Position numbers and translations under genes: made by a program
IMG/VR virus record: IMGVR_UViG_3300031237_000010
Span: 1-45,862 of that record
Reading direction: 5' to 3' (one strand)
Length of the DNA stretch: 45,862 nt
Source of the DNA: a virus
In this document: positions 28,979-36,984 of the stretch, piece after piece
Numbering within the stretch: position 1 is the stretch's first letter
Layout of the letters: each line of letters starts with the position of its first letter
Notes under the pieces: model-generated
Database searches by the model: none
What the model saw: only the letters and a program-made list of their open reading frames with translations
What the model was told of the DNA's origin: nothing

Positions 28979-31221
28979 TATGGTGCCACCCCAGCGATCT
29001 TCTGCATCAGCGTGGCGAAGTCCACGCCCGGATCCTTCCCATCGGTCCCGGTGCCCCGGAACGGGCTCGAGGCCGAGAGCCGGACGTCCCCCGGGAAGCT
29101 CACGAACCCCACCCCGCCCAGGGACGGCGCGAACCGGTTGCCCGGTGGGTGCAGGGCGATCACGTTGTCATAGGCAATCACGAACAGGTTGCCGCTGACG
29201 GCCCACGCGGCGAGGTGCCCGTTCAATCCCTGCACACCGTAGTCGAACCCGTCCGCGCTCTTGATCCAGGTCTCCACCAGGTTGTTTTCCATGGTGAGCG
29301 TCCCGGTCTGCTTGGGCCCGTGGAGCAAGAGTCCGTGCCCGGTCGAGCCCAGGACGGTGTTGTTCCGGATCGTGGTGCCGGCCGTGGCGCCGTCCAGCAT
29401 GAAGCCCCGCGCCCCGCCGGGACCGTTCAGCCCGATCAGGAGGTTCTGCACCGCGGCGATGTTGTTGCCCCAGATCACCGGGTAAGGCTCCGGGTGGCCG
29501 GAGATGTCGATCCCGTGCGCGGTGTTCTTGATCAGGTTCCATTGCATCGTGACGTGCGCGGTTTCCGACCAGGGTGCGGAGTTGGCCTGGTTCACGCTCT
29601 TGATGACCACCGCGAATCCCACCTGGCCATCGGGCCAGGCGTTCTCGAGCACGTTCCCTTCGATCAGAATCCGCTTCCCGATCTTGAGCTCGAGCGAGTT
29701 CTTCACCGTCCAGGCATTACTCGCCTTCCAGGCCAGCGGCTTGTAGATGTGGTTGCGCCGGATCTCGATATCGGAGGGCACGACGCCGGAGAGCTGGGGG
29801 TCGGACCCGCCGATCATCAGGTTTTCCCCGGCGCCTTCCAGCATGTTGTTCACGATCTTGACCGGCCCCGGCGTGTCCCAGAAGAGGATGGCCTGGGAGT
29901 CGGAGCCCTTGGCGTGGCAGCCGGCGAGCCAGGAGTCCACCACGGCGACCCGCACCGCGTTAAGCAGGGCGCAGCGCCGGAGCTGAAGCTGGTCATGGCC
30001 CTGGATCACCACCCGGTCGAGGATGATGTCATGGGCCAGTTGGGAGACGGCGGTCAGCGGGGCGGTGTGGAACTCCACTAGGGCGCCGAGTGCCGTCACG
30101 CTTGTCGGCGCCTCGATGATCACCCCCATGATCCGGTAGCCACCCGCTCCGACGTTGGCCATCAGGACCGGTTGATTGCCGCCGGGAGTCCGGAGCCGGG
30201 CGAAACTGGCTCCCGTGGTCGGGGTGACCCGCGTCCCTTCCGGTGGGAGCGTGGTTTCGGTGCTCACCTCCGTCACCGCGGTGCAGTTCTTGGGGAGCTT
30301 GAAGGCCGCGGTATAGACGGCACCCGGGGCCAGCAGGATCCGCTCACCGCACGCGGCGGCGTTGAGCGCGGCCTGGAGGTCACCGCCAGCCGGCACCCGG
30401 CGGATCGGCCCGGTGGGCGCGACGTAGGCGGTATTCAGGTAGACCCGGGGAAGCTCCGGCATCCCCGCAACGGGCGGAGGGGTGCCTGGAGGGGGCGGGG
30501 GTGGAGGAACCGGGGTCGTGGTGTCCACCGGCGCGCTACTTGCGAAGAAGACCGAATCCAGGGAGACCGCCCCGTTCGCATCGAAGATCCGGAGGCCACG
30601 CCACCGGTTGTTGGTCGAGGGCGTCAGGTACGTCCAGATCGGGTTCGTGTCCTGCACCGCGGCCCGATTGCAGAGCGGGCAGATCTCGAACCACTCCCGG
30701 CGGACGATCGCCCCGGTTGATTTTGTGCCATCGAGCCAGCAGGTGAGCCCGACGCAGACCGGCGGCTTCGGGTCGATGACCGCCTTCAGCGGCGCCGGCG
30801 GAGGAGGTGGTGGCGGCGGCGGGGGAGCAGGGGGCGGGGGTGGCACAGGGGCCGGCGCCGTCCCGTTGCTGTAGATGTAGCTGCTGCTCACCTCACCATA
30901 AACCGTTCCCTGATAGAGCGCGCCGACCCGCACCGAGATGCTGTCGGGGATGCCCTGGCCCGCCCGTGCGAAGGCCACCGTATCGGCCAGCCGTGCCGTC
31001 GTATCCCTGGCCATGACCTGGTTGTTCCGAGTCCAGGTCACCACGTAGGCGATCGGGACCTGGTAGGTGATGGCCGTCCACCGCACCCGCATCCTGATCT
31101 GCGTGGTGGTCGAGCTGATCCGGGCCATACCGGGCTTCGACTGGGCCTGGGCGGCGAGGACCATGCCGAGCGTGAGCCCGATGATGGCCCAGATGGTGTT
31201 CCGCGCGAATCGAGGAATCAT
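28978..31221 (-). CDS. Exported FN3 / PKD / right-handed beta-helix protein
   Basis: 747 residues from the ATG at 31221 (ATGA overlap; the longer upstream frame is not coding). Residues 1-28 (RFARNTIWAIIGLTLGMVLA, then AQAQS) are a clear signal peptide with an AQA cleavage site. A fibronectin-III-like domain (30-115), a poly-proline linker (about 120-142), a PKD-like domain with CVGLTCWLDGTKS (145-235), a second proline linker and a parallel beta-helix (about 280-700; INGTENN-type N-ladders such as IEIRRNHIYKPL, ILIEGNVLENAW, TIRNNTVLGSTG) follow. Such helices bind or cut polysaccharides. A signal peptide is not expected for a virion tailspike, so it may be secreted by the infected cell or lysogen. 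Confidence 0.7.
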   Translation of the reverse strand: MIPRFARNTIWAIIGLTLGMVLAAQAQSKPGMARISSTTTQIRMRVRWTAITYQVPIAYVVTWTRNNQVMARDTTARLADTVAFARAGQGIPDSISVRVGALYQGTVYGEVSSSYIYSNGTAPAPVPPPPPAPPPPPPPPPPAPLKAVIDPKPPVCVGLTCWLDGTKSTGAIVRREWFEICPLCNRAAVQDTNPIWTYLTPSTNNRWRGLRIFDANGAVSLDSVFFASSAPVDTTTPVPPPPPPPGTPPPVAGMPELPRVYLNTAYVAPTGPIRRVPAGGDLQAALNAAACGERILLAPGAVYTAAFKLPKNCTAVTEVSTETTLPPEGTRVTPTTGASFARLRTPGGNQPVLMANVGAGGYRIMGVIIEAPTSVTALGALVEFHTAPLTAVSQLAHDIILDRVVIQGHDQLQLRRCALLNAVRVAVVDSWLAGCHAKGSDSQAILFWDTPGPVKIVNNMLEGAGENLMIGGSDPQLSGVVPSDIEIRRNHIYKPLAWKASNAWTVKNSLELKIGKRILIEGNVLENAWPDGQVGFAVVIKSVNQANSAPWSETAHVTMQWNLIKNTAHGIDISGHPEPYPVIWGNNIAAVQNLLIGLNGPGGARGFMLDGATAGTTIRNNTVLGSTGHGLLLHGPKQTGTLTMENNLVETWIKSADGFDYGVQGLNGHLAAWAVSGNLFVIAYDNVIALHPPGNRFAPSLGGVGFVSFPGDVRLSASSPFRGTGTDGKDPGVDFATLMQKIAGVAP
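30798..30850 (+). repeat. G-rich tract opposite the poly-proline linker
   Basis: The plus strand carries many runs of three to five G (for example GGCGGGGGAGCAGGGGGCGG) over about 50 bases, encoding poly-Pro on the minus strand. The DNA could form a G-quadruplex and is prone to length change. Confidence 0.6.
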
Positions 31222-31988
31222 GGCTTTCCCTTCCGATAGATCGGGGTCGTCACCGACAAATTGATCCGGGGTAGGGCATCCCAGAGCTTTAGCGGCATAC
31301 CAGCACCGATCGAGAGGGTTCTGTTGGTCCCGTCGAAGTCGAGGTTGACTGTCCCCATTGGACAGGGTATGCCGACCAGCGGCACCCGGCACCCGCGGGC
31401 CGCCTTCTGGAGTTGGACAATCAGACCGTCCGCCTCGTCGAGCCGGCTGCTATCCCGGGCGACACGGTTGGTCAGCGTGACCGAGTCGCGCCGGAAGCTG
31501 GCGATCGTCTGCTGCGAGGAACTGTCAGCTTTCTTGAGGTCGGCGGTCGCCCTGAACAGCGAATCATTAGCCCGCCGCACTAGCGCGCATTCGTTGCCGC
31601 GTTCGGTGCAGGCCGCCACCAGTACGTCGTTCGTGTCTTTCAGAGTCCGGGCGTTCCGGAGGCTTGCAAACATCGAGTCCGCCCGGCGCTTAGTCTCGTT
31701 CGCAGTTACCATCGTCCGCGATGCCCCTGAGACTAGCCGTGCCGCGCTCTCGGTCAGACTGAGGGTGACCGCTTCTGACCGCACCCGCCTCTCATGTTCG
31801 TCCTTCAGGTCGTTGCGCATCCGGGCATTCTCAGCCTTGTCGGTTGTCCGGTGCTCGCGATAAACCGCCAGGCTGTCGCGCAAGTCCTGGTCGTCCACGC
31901 CGCCGCTCATCCGGCCCAGCACGAAGCCCAGGCCCAGCACGCCGGCGATCGCGGCGAGCCTCCAGACCAGGTCGAGGGGGGATTTCAT
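31218..31988 (-). CDS. Membrane-anchored coiled-coil protein (possible spanin-like)
   Basis: 256 residues from the ATG at 31988 (TGATG overlap). One membrane helix at about 8-27 (VWRLAAIAGVLGLGFVLGRM) is followed by about 150 residues of charged coiled coil (REHRTTDKAENARMRNDLKD ... RRADSMFASLRNARTL) and a C-terminal beta part with cysteines (GCRVPLVGIPCPMGTVNLDF). Layout and neighbourhood of the endolysin recall inner-membrane spanins (Rz), but it is longer than usual and no separate lipoprotein partner is seen. An alternative is a virion or surface protein partnered with the exported beta-helix protein next door. Confidence 0.5.
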   Translation of the reverse strand: MKSPLDLVWRLAAIAGVLGLGFVLGRMSGGVDDQDLRDSLAVYREHRTTDKAENARMRNDLKDEHERRVRSEAVTLSLTESAARLVSGASRTMVTANETKRRADSMFASLRNARTLKDTNDVLVAACTERGNECALVRRANDSLFRATADLKKADSSSQQTIASFRRDSVTLTNRVARDSSRLDEADGLIVQLQKAARGCRVPLVGIPCPMGTVNLDFDGTNRTLSIGAGMPLKLWDALPRINLSVTTPIYRKGKP

Positions 31989-32266
31989 CAGCACTCCCTC
32001 CACACACCGCGTTCGAGGTAGCCGTGCCAGCTGCCCGTGTGGTTGGAGATCAGAATCGACGGCGCGACCGTGATCGTGCTGTCCTCGTGTTCTGTGACCG
32101 TGTGATTCGACAGACAGCCAGGGCCGGGTCCCGAAGGTGGCCAGCAGTGCCAGCAACCATCACGGTCCTTGCCGTAGTCGCCCGGCCGTAATCGAGGGAA
32201 GGGGTACTGATCAGCGTCCTGCGCCGGGTCGTGATCGATGCGCCTCCCCTGGACGCTGGTGCTCAT
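31988..32266 (-). CDS. Small conserved phage protein (DUF6527-like end)
   Basis: 92 residues from the ATG at 32266 (ATGA overlap). The C-terminal half SNHTVTEHEDSTITVAPSIL then GSWHGYLERGVWREC resembles a small phage family in which HTVTEH-D-G-T-I-T-V-S-P-S-I and W-H-G-Y-L are conserved. Cysteines in DGCWHCWPP could bind metal. Function unknown. Confidence 0.6.
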   Translation of the reverse strand: MSTSVQGRRIDHDPAQDADQYPFPRLRPGDYGKDRDGCWHCWPPSGPGPGCLSNHTVTEHEDSTITVAPSILISNHTGSWHGYLERGVWREC

Positions 32267-32667
32267 CCCTGAGCCCCTGGCAGCCCACCCAGCGGCATCG
32301 GCACGTCCGTGTCCTGCAGCGCCTCCCACTCCGCGAACGCGTCCGGATCGAACGTCGGCCAGGCGGCCGGGATCGGCGTGTCACCCGGCAGCGCCAGCAC
32401 CCGGAGCAACCACTTCCGGGCCTGCCCCCAGGTGGGCTGCGCCGGATCGATCACCACGTCGCCCCGCACCGCCCAGAAGGTGTAGTAGCCCTCGAGACTC
32501 CAGCCCTCGATGAAGCCGAGCCGGATCGCTTCCCGAAACGCGGCGTCCTCCCGCCAGTCGTAGGGCTGCACTCCGTCCACGTCGTCGGGGTGCGGGACCA
32601 GCTTCTCATCGAAGTCCTTCTCGAATCGGGCACGATCGCGCTCGGGAATCGTCAGGGTCGCGAACAT
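32263..32667 (-). CDS. Hypothetical protein in the lysis block
   Basis: 134 residues from the ATG at 32667, with GGAG 9 bases upstream; the longer frame overlaps the holin gene and is not convincing. Trp/Tyr-rich middle (GFIEGWSLEGYYTFWAVRGD) and an acidic C-terminus. No signal or membrane segment. No family recognised. Confidence 0.5.
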   Translation of the reverse strand: MFATLTIPERDRARFEKDFDEKLVPHPDDVDGVQPYDWREDAAFREAIRLGFIEGWSLEGYYTFWAVRGDVVIDPAQPTWGQARKWLLRVLALPGDTPIPAAWPTFDPDAFAEWEALQDTDVPMPLGGLPGAQG

Positions 32668-32671
32668 GGAT

Positions 32672-32977
32672 TCAGGCTCCGATCTCTGGGGGCTTGGGTT
32701 CGGGCGGTGGATCCTTCGGGGGCTCGCCCGTCTGCTTGGCCGCGACATAAGCCGCGTCGGTTGTCCGCTTGCCCATGAACTGACCCAGGTCCAGCCCGGC
32801 CCAGAGCACCAGGAAGCCGAGCCAGATTTCCGACGGCTCCCAGCCTTGACCTGTGCCGCGCAGTACCACGATGAGCGCCGTCACCGCCATGAGCAGAAAC
32901 GTCCCCATCGCCATCAGGATCGAGTTGGCGATCCGGACGTTGGTGCTCGGCATCTCAGCCAGCCATTTCCAGCTCAT
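32672..32977 (-). CDS. Putative holin
   Basis: 101 residues from the ATG at 32977 (ATGA overlap with the endolysin stop). Two membrane helices at about 19-40 (NSILMAMGTFLLMAVTALIV) and 50-66 (EIWLGFLVLWAGLDLGQFM) and a charged, proline-rich cytoplasmic tail (KDPPPEPKPPEIGA). Small size, two helices and direct coupling to the amidase gene are typical of class II holins, which open the inner membrane for the endolysin. Confidence 0.65.
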   Translation of the reverse strand: MSWKWLAEMPSTNVRIANSILMAMGTFLLMAVTALIVVLRGTGQGWEPSEIWLGFLVLWAGLDLGQFMGKRTTDAAYVAAKQTGEPPKDPPPEPKPPEIGA

Positions 32978-33462
32978 AGGCACCCCACCGCGACCCGCAC
33001 CGCTGCGACACTCAGCACCGGGTGCGCCGGGTCGGGCCCTTCGGGATCAGCTTTCCGGCCTCGAGGCCATGCCTCGGTGTTGTGGCCCACGATCCGCCAG
33101 TCATCGGTCACCGGCCAGTCGTGCGCGAGGAACCGACCTTTGCAGAGTCCGACGATCGCCGCGAACGCTTCCGGCGTCACGATGTCCCCGGCGCCGAGAC
33201 TCGCCAGCGCGATGCCTTCAAAGGCTGAGTTGCCGTCCTTGTAGGGGAGGCGTGGGTCGCTCGACTTGCAGTGCCCCGCGTGCCAGGCCCGTTTGTCCCA
33301 CGGCGCGATCAGCGCAACCTCCCCCTTCTGGGAAACGATGGCCTGATAGCTCACCTTGCTGGCCGGGTCCTTACACCACGCGACGGAGCCCGCGAAGTTG
33401 CCCGCGGTGTAGTGGATCATCAATCCCAGGCGCGGCCCGGTCGGGCTATTCCAGTTACCCAC
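32974..33462 (-). CDS. Endolysin, N-acetylmuramoyl-L-alanine amidase (Amidase_2 type)
   Basis: 162 residues from a GTG. Amidase_2 core: MIHYTAGNFAGSVAWC with His17, then VSYQAIVSQKGEVALIA and RAWHAGHC with His61, and near the end RIVGHNTEAWPRGRKADPEG with His127 and a following Asp. These are the positions of the zinc ligands and the catalytic neighbours. It cleaves the bond between the glycan strand and the stem peptide of peptidoglycan. No signal peptide, so release depends on the holin encoded next. Confidence 0.85.
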   Translation of the reverse strand: MGNWNSPTGPRLGLMIHYTAGNFAGSVAWCKDPASKVSYQAIVSQKGEVALIAPWDKRAWHAGHCKSSDPRLPYKDGNSAFEGIALASLGAGDIVTPEAFAAIVGLCKGRFLAHDWPVTDDWRIVGHNTEAWPRGRKADPEGPDPAHPVLSVAAVRVAVGCL

Positions 33463-33559
33463 CGACGTTCACCGTGACCACGTCCAGCAGGGTGAGCAGC
33501 CAGAGCCGAATGATCCCGATCAGGTAGACCAGCGCGGCGCACGTCACAAGAATGGTCAT
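33455..33559 (-). CDS. Tiny membrane protein before the endolysin
   Basis: 34 residues (MTILVTCAALVYLIGIIRLW and LLTLLDVVTVNVGG). The ATG at 33559 overlaps the upstream stop as ATGA and its own TAA lies 8 bases inside the endolysin gene, so it is tightly coupled. Almost the whole protein is one membrane helix. It could be a holin partner, antiholin or pinholin-like peptide. Confidence 0.55.
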   Translation of the reverse strand: MTILVTCAALVYLIGIIRLWLLTLLDVVTVNVGG

Positions 33560-33744
33560 CGGTCACCCGTCCTGTTGAAGTAGGGTCGTTCCAGCCGTTC
33601 CAATCGGTCGCCGTGCCCTTCGGTGATGTGGTCGATCCGCTGGATGTCCTTCCGCAGTTCGGCCACGGCGATCTTCACGCCCAGATAGGACGAGAGGCCC
33701 GCCCCAAGGATCCCCGCCAGGGAGATCAGGAGGTTGAGTTCCAT
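33556..33744 (-). CDS. Small membrane protein with coiled coil (XhlA/holin-accessory-like)
   Basis: 62 residues: an N-terminal membrane helix (LLISLAGILGAGLSSYLGVK) followed by an amphipathic coiled coil (AELRKDIQRIDHITEGHGDR, LERLER). This layout is common among lysis-accessory proteins, although classic XhlA has the helix at the C-terminus. Coupled by ATGA to the next tiny membrane gene. Confidence 0.55.
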   Translation of the reverse strand: MELNLLISLAGILGAGLSSYLGVKIAVAELRKDIQRIDHITEGHGDRLERLERPYFNRTGDR

Positions 33745-33998
33745 AGCCTGTCACTCAGGGCCACCATGATCCAGCAAATCCCGGACAACAGAAAGCCGAG
33801 CAGGAACGCGAACGACAGCACCGTGCCCACCACACGCGGCACTGGCAAAGCCGCCGGGGCTGGATGACTTAACCGCCACACCGCGAGCGCTACCAAGACA
33901 CTGCCACTCACGACGGTGACCACACCCACCGTCGCCATAAAGAGCCGAATGAAGACCACCGGCTCCCGGGGTTTCCGGAACTTCGGCAAGTCCATCAT
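33726..33998 (-). CDS. Two-helix membrane protein of the lysis block
   Basis: 90 residues with membrane helices at about 17-42 (LFMATVGVVTVVSGSVLVAL) and 58-80 (VVGTVLSFAFLLGFLLSGIC). ATG at 33998 in an ATGA overlap; its 3' end overlaps the next gene by 19 bases. Holin-like by size and topology, but no family is recognised; several candidates for the holin exist in this block. Confidence 0.5.
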   Translation of the reverse strand: MMDLPKFRKPREPVVFIRLFMATVGVVTVVSGSVLVALAVWRLSHPAPAALPVPRVVGTVLSFAFLLGFLLSGICWIMVALSDRLWNSTS

Positions 33999-34312
33999 GC
34001 GGCCGGCAATCGGCGCTCGACCGCCTGCTGGTGGTCTGCAATCGCATCTCGCATCACCTCGAGTCCCTGCATCAGCCGCTCGTGCCGGTCCCGGGCCGAG
34101 AGTTCCGCCGCGCTCTGATAGCGGCTCAAGTCCTGGGACAGGTCCCGGATGTCCCGGGACAGGGCCTCGAGCTGGAAGTAGAGCGTGCCGCCCTCGGCCG
34201 GCTTCGCTTGCCCGTTACCGTTGCCGCGTCGCAAGACCATGACCACCACCACCGCCAGCACGGCGAACCCGAGTCCGGCGTTCACCAAATACTTGATGCT
34301 GTCCGGATCCAT
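33995..34312 (-). CDS. Membrane-anchored coiled-coil protein
   Basis: 105 residues with GGAGG 7 bases before the ATG. One helix at about 9-27 (VNAGLGFAVLAVVVVMVLRR) then a long coiled coil (LEALSRDIRDLSQDLSRYQS; RLMQGLEVMRDAIADHQQAV). It resembles spanin or holin-accessory proteins; similar in layout to the gene at 33556, so the two may interact. Confidence 0.5.
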   Translation of the reverse strand: MDPDSIKYLVNAGLGFAVLAVVVVMVLRRGNGNGQAKPAEGGTLYFQLEALSRDIRDLSQDLSRYQSAAELSARDRHERLMQGLEVMRDAIADHQQAVERRLPAA

Positions 34313-34898
34313 GCTGTACCTCCACCGTAAGAACCGGGCGTGTCAGGGCGCGCACCATCCAGCCGAGCGCGAGGATTCGGGTCACCAGATAGGCGGCCCA
34401 GAGCCAGAACCAGGCCGGCTGCTCGCGGGGCACCGCGCCCATGGCCAGGAGCCAGGGAATCGCGCCCATGCAGTAGAGGAGCACCGGTCCCCGGTAGCGG
34501 CGGATCGGCCCCTCCAGGATCAGGAGCCCGACGACCGCCCCGCCGACTACCTTGACGAAGGTTTCCGGGGCGTTCAGTGTGCCGCGGGTCGCCGACGCGA
34601 TGGCCAGCAGGAACAGCCCGATCAACGCGACATTGCGCACATCGTTCCGGATGCTCACGACATAGAGCAGGAGCCCGAACTGGAGCGGCGCGAAGGCGTA
34701 GGACAGCCACCAGTTGTTGAGATGCTGAACGGCCAGCGCCGCCGCCAGTGAGTCGGCGATGAAACTGACGAAGAACGCCGCCGACAGGAGCCAGGCATCG
34801 GTCGAGGGATGGCGGTGCAGGAGGTAGAGCACCGCGCACGCCAGCAGGGGGAGCGTGGAGCTCCAGTAGGACAGGTAGGACAGGATGTCCCAGCCCAT
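34215..34898 (-). CDS. Multi-pass integral membrane protein of unknown function
   Basis: 227 residues from the ATG at 34898 (TGATG overlap). About seven hydrophobic helices, for example SSTLPLLACAVLYLL, LLSAAFFVSFIADSLAAALA, NVALIGLFLLAIASA, FVKVVGGAVVGLLILEG and FWLWAAYLVTRILALGW. Its last 98 bases overlap the next gene, including a low-complexity Gly/Arg end that may be dispensable. It is far larger than a holin and looks like a host-derived membrane protein; the role is unknown. Confidence 0.55.
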   Translation of the reverse strand: MGWDILSYLSYWSSTLPLLACAVLYLLHRHPSTDAWLLSAAFFVSFIADSLAAALAVQHLNNWWLSYAFAPLQFGLLLYVVSIRNDVRNVALIGLFLLAIASATRGTLNAPETFVKVVGGAVVGLLILEGPIRRYRGPVLLYCMGAIPWLLAMGAVPREQPAWFWLWAAYLVTRILALGWMVRALTRPVLTVEVQHGSGQHQVFGERRTRVRRAGGGGGHGLATRQR

Positions 34899-35185
34899 CA
34901 GCCGCACCGCGGCGGGCAGGGGAAGCTCTCGTTGAACCAGCCCACGATGGTGCCTTCCTTGTCGGCAACGGCGTGGATCAGCATGGCCAGCCCATCCTCC
35001 GTCATCCCCACATAGGCCCGCACGGTCGAACCCGGGTATTTCTTGAGGGATGCCGTCAGGTACTTGTTCAGCAGCCGTGATGCCTTGGCGTCCCACCAGT
35101 GGTATGCCGGCGTCGGCCGCTGGTCGGGCTGGGTGTTATTCCACCGATCCACGGCGGCATGGAAATCCGTCAGGTCGTAGCTCAT
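34898..35185 (-). CDS. Small hypothetical protein
   Basis: 95 residues, coupled by ATGA and TGATG to its neighbours. TPAYHWWDAKASRLLNKYLT is followed by a beta-rich half (STVRAYVGMTEDGLAMLIHA; GTIVGWFNESFP). Soluble. No family recognised. Confidence 0.5.
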   Translation of the reverse strand: MSYDLTDFHAAVDRWNNTQPDQRPTPAYHWWDAKASRLLNKYLTASLKKYPGSTVRAYVGMTEDGLAMLIHAVADKEGTIVGWFNESFPCPPRCG

Positions 35186-35367
35186 GGTGTCTTCTCAGGT
35201 GGAAGGAGGCGGGTCACCTTGGTGTCGAGGTCCTGGTGCAGCAGGGTCAGATCGGACAGGGCCTTGAGGATGTCCCGGGTCCACTGGCCGTGCGCCACGG
35301 TGTGCAGGACGAGCCCGGCCGTGAGGCCCAGCAAAAAGGCGAGGACGCCGACGACCAAAGCCAGCAT
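35182..35367 (-). CDS. Small membrane protein after the terminase
   Basis: 61 residues with one N-terminal helix (LALVVGVLAFLLGLTAGLVL) and a charged helical tail (DILKALSDLTLLHQDLDTKV). First gene after the terminase; the gap 35368-35420 has no recognisable promoter or terminator. Confidence 0.5.
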   Translation of the reverse strand: MLALVVGVLAFLLGLTAGLVLHTVAHGQWTRDILKALSDLTLLHQDLDTKVTRLLPPEKTP

Positions 35368-35420
35368 GGAAGACCCCGTATGGTTCAGTTCACCCAGGGG
35401 TCTAGCTATCGGATTGGACG

Positions 35421-36647
35421 CTAGAAAGCGACGGGAGCGGAGGGGGTGGAGAAGGTGGGAGCCTGCTTGATCATCGGACCCAGCCCATACCGAATGGCAT
35501 CCCAGGTGTGGTTGTGGGCATCGATCAGCTTGGGCAGTACGTCGCCGGTTCTCGGATCCGTCTTGTAGCGGTAGTGCCTCGACTCCTGGATGGTCAGCTT
35601 ACACCGGCTGTGAATGACGATCCGGTCATAACTTCGCAAGTGCTCGATGCCATCCTTGACTGACCCATCCCACTTCGGGGCGCCTTCGATCCGGAACCCT
35701 CTGCGGGTCATTTCGTTGATTGTTTCCGGCCGCGCGGAGTCGGCGCGGATGACGTGCTCTCGGGCGCCAGGCACGCGGTCAAACCGCCGGGCCAGCTCAT
35801 CCATATCGAGCTGCACACCGGATTCCTCGTACTCGATGTAGAGCCGGCGATCGGCCAACCACATCCGGATCAGGACCGAGGGATCCTTCGCAAATCCCCA
35901 GTCCGCGCCGTAATAGGGCCCATTCCAGTGGGACTGTGGGGCGAAGTCATCGACCGTGCACCGGTCCGCCAGGACCGCCTCATTAGAGCGGGTCCATGGC
36001 TCCCCCTCCCACACGTTCGCATAGGCTTCGGGGTCCTTGGTCAGGAGGTCCGCGGCCTCCTCCACCAGTTCCTTGGGCACCCAGGGATTGTCCCGGAAGG
36101 TCACCAGCTTGACGATAGATCGACCCGGGGGCTTCTCGATGAACTCCCGATAGGTGGGATCTGAGGCAAGTGCGGGGTTGAAGCTGACCCAGATTTCGGA
36201 CTTCGGTTTCCGGATCGTGGGTTTGAGCACCCGCCAGCTTGTCTCACTGACGGCCTCCGCCTCCTCCACCCAGCAGATATCAATGCCTTCGGTGGATTTG
36301 ATTTCAGCCACGTCGCGGCGCATCCCCTTGAACAGAAACTCGGTGCCGTTCTTGCCGAAGATCCCGGTCTGCTGGACTGAGTAGAACCCAGCGAGCCCCA
36401 AGGTGGTGATCTGGTCTGTCAGGAGGCGGTGCACCGAGTCTTTGATGGAGGACTGGTATTCGCGGGCACAGAGGATACGGAGTTTGGCTTGAACCCCGTG
36501 GAGGAGCAATGCGCGAGCGAACTGCCAGGACTTCGCGGAACCACGACCGCCGTAGGCGACGCGGTATCGAAGGTCACCGAGCGGGGGGTCGAGCAGAAAC
36601 CCGAAGGCTTCCGGGATCTGGACTTCGGGTTCAGCTACCTCCGGCAT
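35421..36647 (-). CDS. Terminase large subunit (PBSX/SPP1-type)
   Basis: 408 residues. ATPase: Walker A GGRGSAKS at 33-40, Walker B ICWVEEAE at 124-131 with the catalytic Glu, coupling motif VSFNPA at 154-159. Nuclease: YYGADWGFAKDP with Asp249, VIRADSARPET with Asp303, and IDAHNHTWDAIRYG near 376-390 for the third acidic group. It cuts concatemeric DNA and drives it into the prohead through the portal. This subgroup includes headful-packaging phages, which fits a circularly permuted map. The start lies 17 bases inside the small-subunit gene. Confidence 0.9.
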   Translation of the reverse strand: MPEVAEPEVQIPEAFGFLLDPPLGDLRYRVAYGGRGSAKSWQFARALLLHGVQAKLRILCAREYQSSIKDSVHRLLTDQITTLGLAGFYSVQQTGIFGKNGTEFLFKGMRRDVAEIKSTEGIDICWVEEAEAVSETSWRVLKPTIRKPKSEIWVSFNPALASDPTYREFIEKPPGRSIVKLVTFRDNPWVPKELVEEAADLLTKDPEAYANVWEGEPWTRSNEAVLADRCTVDDFAPQSHWNGPYYGADWGFAKDPSVLIRMWLADRRLYIEYEESGVQLDMDELARRFDRVPGAREHVIRADSARPETINEMTRRGFRIEGAPKWDGSVKDGIEHLRSYDRIVIHSRCKLTIQESRHYRYKTDPRTGDVLPKLIDAHNHTWDAIRYGLGPMIKQAPTFSTPSAPVAF

Positions 36648-36978
36648 CCGGCGTAACCAGCCGGACCGTGATGTTGGCCGGCGTGAGGTTCGATCCGTCA
36701 GCGTTGCTCATCGGCTGCACCGCCTTGCCATAGCCCCGCTCTGATACCGCTCGCCACATCGCCGCAAAGGCCGGGTGCTTCGGGTCGGCCAGCACGGCCT
36801 TCACCGCCTTCTCACAGGAGGGTTTAGAGATCATCGCCTGGCACCACTCCCGGTGCTTGTCAGGCGGGCGGCCGGCGTTCGGGGCGCCCTTCTTCGGCCC
36901 CCTCCCGCGGCGAGGGTCATCAGCGCCGGTGAAACCACCAGGCTGACGTGACTTTTGGCCTGACATTTTCTCAGACAT
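36631..36978 (-). CDS. Probable terminase small subunit
   Basis: 115 residues. A basic Gly/Pro-rich start (PGGFTGADDPRRGRGPKKGA, then NAGRPPDKHREW) is followed by a helical core with DPKHPAFAAMWRAVSERGYG. This arrangement recurs in phage proteins encoded directly before the large terminase. It would recognise the packaging site and recruit the large subunit. The identification depends on position and composition; a classical helix-turn-helix is not obvious. Confidence 0.6.
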   Translation of the reverse strand: MSEKMSGQKSRQPGGFTGADDPRRGRGPKKGAPNAGRPPDKHREWCQAMISKPSCEKAVKAVLADPKHPAFAAMWRAVSERGYGKAVQPMSNADGSNLTPANITVRLVTPDAGGS

Positions 36979-36984
36979 CCGTAA

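Noticed and set aside
31221-31392. 57-residue N-terminal extension of the beta-helix protein
   Set aside because: It would bury the signal peptide and overlaps the coiled-coil gene; the ATG at 31221 is coupled to the upstream stop.
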